DNA from: Chloroflexi bacterium CG23_combo_of_CG06-09_8_20_14_all_45_10
Lineage (GTDB): Bacteria; Chloroflexota; Dehalococcoidia; GIF9; AB-539-J10
Assembly: GCA_002772325.1 (NCBI GenBank)
Contig: PCSL01000032.1
Span: 1-7,181 of the forward strand
DNA length: 7,181 bases
Direction: 5' to 3'
This document shows, in pieces, positions 6,080-7,181 of this stretch. The translations under genes and the position numbers were made by a program. Positions within the stretch are counted from its first letter, which is position 1. Every line of letters begins with the position of its first letter. Under the pieces are notes generated by a model, which did no database searches, was not told the DNA's origin, and saw only the letters and a list, made by a program, of their open reading frames with translations.

Positions 6080-6461
6080 CCAGCTCTCGACCTTTCTGGT
6101 CAATGAAGACGAAGTTCAGGATGTCGCAAGGTTCCAGGTCACCCTTAGCTATTTCAGTTACAGCGACAGGGTGCACTATGATTTGAGGATAAACTTTCCT
6201 CGGGTCAGGCTCCTTAAGCTCCAGTTTTATTGTTACCGTGTCTTTCAATTGCCTCACTTCCATGATTCTAATCCGGTAACCGGGGTTAGGCTTGACTCCT
6301 CGTGAGGCAACCAAGTAAATGTAAGTGGCGAAATCCGAGCCTGGGGGGACACTTGAGTAGTAATTAGACCAGTTTTTCTGAGTAATGACTAGGTAAGTAG
6401 CCGCATCGCTGACTACCCACGGGTTTGAGTTTGCCAGGACGCGAAAGCGGACCGGTTTCAT
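6069..6461 (-). CDS. PrcB_C-domain protein (protease complex subunit PrcB-like)
   Basis: A 130-residue protein whose residues about 46-105 resemble the PrcB C-terminal domain: 'YIYLVASRGVKPNPGYRIRI' (47-66), a strand pair around 'VRQLKDTVTIKLEL', the 'KEPDPRKVYPQ' turn (83-93) and 'IIVHPVAVTEI' (94-104). PrcB was described in Treponema denticola as stabilising a subtilisin-family protease complex. Here a subtilase gene lies some 3.3 kb away, so a link is possible but only inferred. Unlike that lipoprotein it has no signal peptide and appears cytosolic. The N-terminal 45 residues carry 'NWSNYYSSVPPGSDFA' and no known motif. The start is well fixed: a TAG at 6474-6476 closes the frame upstream and ATG 6461 is the only start codon in between, yet no Shine-Dalgarno sequence precedes it. 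The last codons and the TGA stop are inside a palindromic repeat copy. Confidence 0.75.
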   Translation of the reverse strand: MKPVRFRVLANSNPWVVSDAATYLVITQKNWSNYYSSVPPGSDFATYIYLVASRGVKPNPGYRIRIMEVRQLKDTVTIKLELKEPDPRKVYPQIIVHPVAVTEIAKGDLEPCDILNFVFIDQKGRELVVA

Positions 6462-6472
6462 CGTCGCACATA

Positions 6473-6501
6473 ACTATAAAGGAAAGTATATCCAATGGCA
6501 A
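6473..6501 (-). promoter_or_regulatory. Sigma-70 type promoter of the PrcB-like gene
   Basis: On the minus strand, TTGCCA (6496-6501) is followed by a 17-base spacer and TATAGT (6473-6478). Both hexamers are close to consensus with ideal spacing. Transcription would begin near 6466, about five bases before the ATG whose first base is 6461, giving a leaderless or nearly leaderless mRNA. This agrees with the absence of a ribosome binding site. Confidence 0.65.
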
Positions 6502-6517
6502 AAACCCTCACCTGAAG

Positions 6518-6619
6518 TTATTGTGAGGCTGGTCCCGAGCGGAGCGAGGGAACTCGGGGATTGCCACGGTCGCTTCGCTCCTCGCAATGACAGAGGGGAG
6601 AGAAGGCTCGCAATGACAG
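6518..6619. repeat. GC-rich dispersed-type palindromic repeat ('CATTGCGAGG' family)
   Basis: TTATTGTGAGG (6518-6528) is an imperfect inverse of CCTCGCAATGA (6580-6590), giving a bounded element of about 73 bp. Inside are CCCGAG (6534-6539) pairing with CTCGGG (6553-6558) and a 'GGTCGCTTCGCTCC' segment. The end motif CTCGCAATGACAG is repeated directly at 6581-6593 and 6607-6619, so the right end is present twice. Sequences of this style (minus strand 'GTCATTGCGAGGAGCGAAGCG') are familiar intergenic repeats in many unrelated bacterial genomes. Function unknown. It is not coding. Confidence 0.75.
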
Positions 6620-6707
6620 GTAGAACTGTAATTTATGCCGTTGGCTGTAGCTCTGGGTAAAAGATATTTAAAACGGTACTAAACCAGGGGGCGGCTCTTT
6701 CGTTATA

Positions 6708-6791
6708 TATAATCCCAGATTATGCATCTAGCTTCATTTTCGTGTCATTTTTGCAATGATTTAGATACCTCGTGCATAATTTGGGATAATA
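6708..6791. repeat. 84-bp element with 19-bp imperfect terminal inverted repeats
   Basis: The left arm (6708-6726, TATAATCCCAGATTATGCA) and the inverse of the right arm (6773-6791) agree at 17 of 19 positions. The 46-base interior is AT-rich and itself contains nested complementary pieces: ATCTA against TAGAT at its edges, and TCATT-TTTGC-AATGA near its middle. It has no coding potential. A small non-autonomous element (MITE-like) or a structured RNA are both possible. I see no convincing target-site duplication. Confidence 0.6.
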
Positions 6792-6864
6792 AAGCAATTT
6801 ATAGTCTTCCACATAACTTCGTATAATTCCTCTCCCTTGATGACGTTTGATGCAAATTGACAAA

Positions 6865-6934
6865 TGTCATTCCGAACTTGTTTCGGAATCTCAAGGTGAG
6901 GAGATTTAGATGCTGAAACGAGTTCAGCATGACA
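6865..6934. repeat. 70-bp twin-hairpin repeat with TGTCAT/ATGACA ends
   Basis: The element opens with TGTCAT and closes with ATGACA. Hairpin 1 pairs ATTCCGAA with TTCGGAAT (8 bp, loop CTTGT), and hairpin 2 pairs TGCTGAA with TTCAGCA (7 bp, loop ACGAG). The right half read on the minus strand (TGTCATGCTGAACTCGTTTC) is a diverged copy of the left half (TGTCATTCCGAACTTGTTTC), so the whole is two inverted units around a short centre. Repeats beginning 'GTCATTCCGAACTTGTTTCG' are familiar between genes in diverse bacteria. Role unknown. Confidence 0.75.
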
Positions 6935-6956
6935 ATAAAAAAGCCATGCGTCTTAG

Positions 6957-7009
6957 TGGGAGGGGATAAAGGTGAGGTAAGCTCCCCCTCCCGCGAGGGG
7001 AGGGAGGAT
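6957..7009. repeat. G/C-tract palindromic repeat
   Basis: CCCTCCC (6986-6992) pairs with GGGAGGG (6998-7004) around a GCGAG loop, making a compact 7-bp GC hairpin. GGGAGGGG upstream (6959-6966) can pair with the same C-rich arm as an alternative fold. It is a third intergenic repeat type beside the two element families before it, and is non-coding. Confidence 0.55.
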
Positions 7010-7092
7010 TATAAGGAATTTTGCGGTTAACTATAATATAGGCAAGGAGATTGGAACATGAATCCTCCTAAATGTGATGATCTGTGACAATT

Positions 7093-7101
7093 TGATACAA
7101 T
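7093..7101 (+). promoter_or_regulatory. Candidate extended -10 promoter of tRNA-Ala
   Basis: TGATACAAT contains TACAAT (7096-7101) preceded by the extended -10 TG at 7093-7094, placing initiation near 7108, eight bases before the tRNA. No good -35 is seen at the expected distance, so the call rests on the -10 and on position. Confidence 0.4.
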
Positions 7102-7115
7102 AATTGGCGATTTTT

Positions 7116-7181
7116 GGGGCTGTAGCTTAGCTGGGAGAGCGCCTCCCTTGCACGGAGGAGGTCAGGGGTTCGAATCCCCTC
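7116..7181 (+). tRNA. tRNA-Ala (anticodon TGC), 3' end beyond the window
   Basis: The acceptor 5' strand is GGGGCTG, followed by TA and a D arm GCTT-AGCTGGGA-GAGC with one T-G pair. The anticodon stem CCTCC/GGAGG encloses the loop CTTGCAC, whose middle three bases are TGC. The variable loop is AGGTC, and the T arm AGGGG-TTCGAAT-CCCCT is perfect. The window ends one base after the T arm, so the acceptor 3' strand is missing. The GGGGCTGTAGCT start is typical for bacterial tRNA-Ala. Confidence 0.95.

Larger units (their letters stand above)
6480..7115. other. 636-base gene-free region made largely of unrelated palindromic repeats
   Basis: There is no credible protein gene between the PrcB-like gene and the tRNA. 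Four separately bounded repeats occupy about half of it. The remainder (about 6620-6707, 6792-6864 and 7010-7115) is AT-rich spacer. A 9-codon frame MNPPKCDDL (7058-7087) has AGGAG at 7045-7049, and TATAAT lies at 7032-7037, but the frame is too short to call a gene. Confidence 0.6.

Noticed and set aside
5929..6186. Plus-strand frame across the repeat cluster
   Set aside because: It runs through the palindromic repeats and the opposite strand of the PrcB-like gene. The encoded sequence is repeat-derived.
7058..7087. Nine-codon frame MNPPKCDDL with a good ribosome binding site
   Set aside because: It is too short to separate from chance. The site can also pair with AATCCTCCT just downstream. 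Noted only as part of the gene-free region.
7116..7181. Integration site of a mobile element at the tRNA
   Set aside because: No integrase gene and no direct repeat of the tRNA end are visible in the window.

Overview
Likely source. The window looks like a chromosomal segment of a bacterium of moderate GC content, most plausibly a Chloroflexota/Dehalococcoidia-type organism. That is inference. It rests on the style of the secreted subtilase (cadherin-like repeats plus a C-terminal 'YGKWSG' module), the short HExxH metallopeptidase with a 'GETEKETLGWGDI' tail, and a mosaic of short palindromic repeats between genes. No gene here fixes the taxon.

Layout. (1) 2-664: C-terminal part of a branched-chain amino-acid type ABC transporter substrate-binding protein, cut by the window edge. 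(2) 683-2761: complete secreted S8 subtilase. (3) 2763-2876: untranslated relic of the end of a second subtilase catalytic domain. (4) 2894-3582: secreted matrixin-like metallopeptidase gene broken by a one-base frameshift near 3150-3154. (5) 3602-3638: strong intergenic hairpin. (6) 3712-3819: small basic ORF with a near-ideal ribosome binding site, overlapping a retropepsin-like protein (3788-4201) whose catalytic-position Asp is Asn. (7) 4251-5117 and 5114-5983: an SppA-type S49 membrane peptidase coupled by a GTGA overlap to a membrane-anchored GATase1-like/DUF4350-like protein. (8) 6005-6079: three 21-bp palindromic repeats at an exact 27-bp period. (9) 6069-6461, minus strand: a PrcB_C-domain protein with a well-formed promoter that implies a nearly leaderless mRNA. 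(10) 6480-7115: gene-free repeat-rich stretch with at least four unrelated palindromic elements. (11) 7116 to the end: the 5' part of tRNA-Ala(TGC).

How the genes relate. Almost every gene after the transporter fragment is linked to proteolysis: subtilase, subtilase relic, metallopeptidase, retropepsin-like fold, SppA and a PrcB-like domain. The plus-strand genes run in one direction with short gaps, while the PrcB-like gene converges on them across the repeat cluster. The locus therefore reads as an envelope or extracellular proteolysis neighbourhood with signs of gene decay. I see no clear sign of a wholly new defence or mobile system. The most unusual features are the structured repeats, whose copies differ by paired changes that keep the hairpins, and the leaderless promoter.
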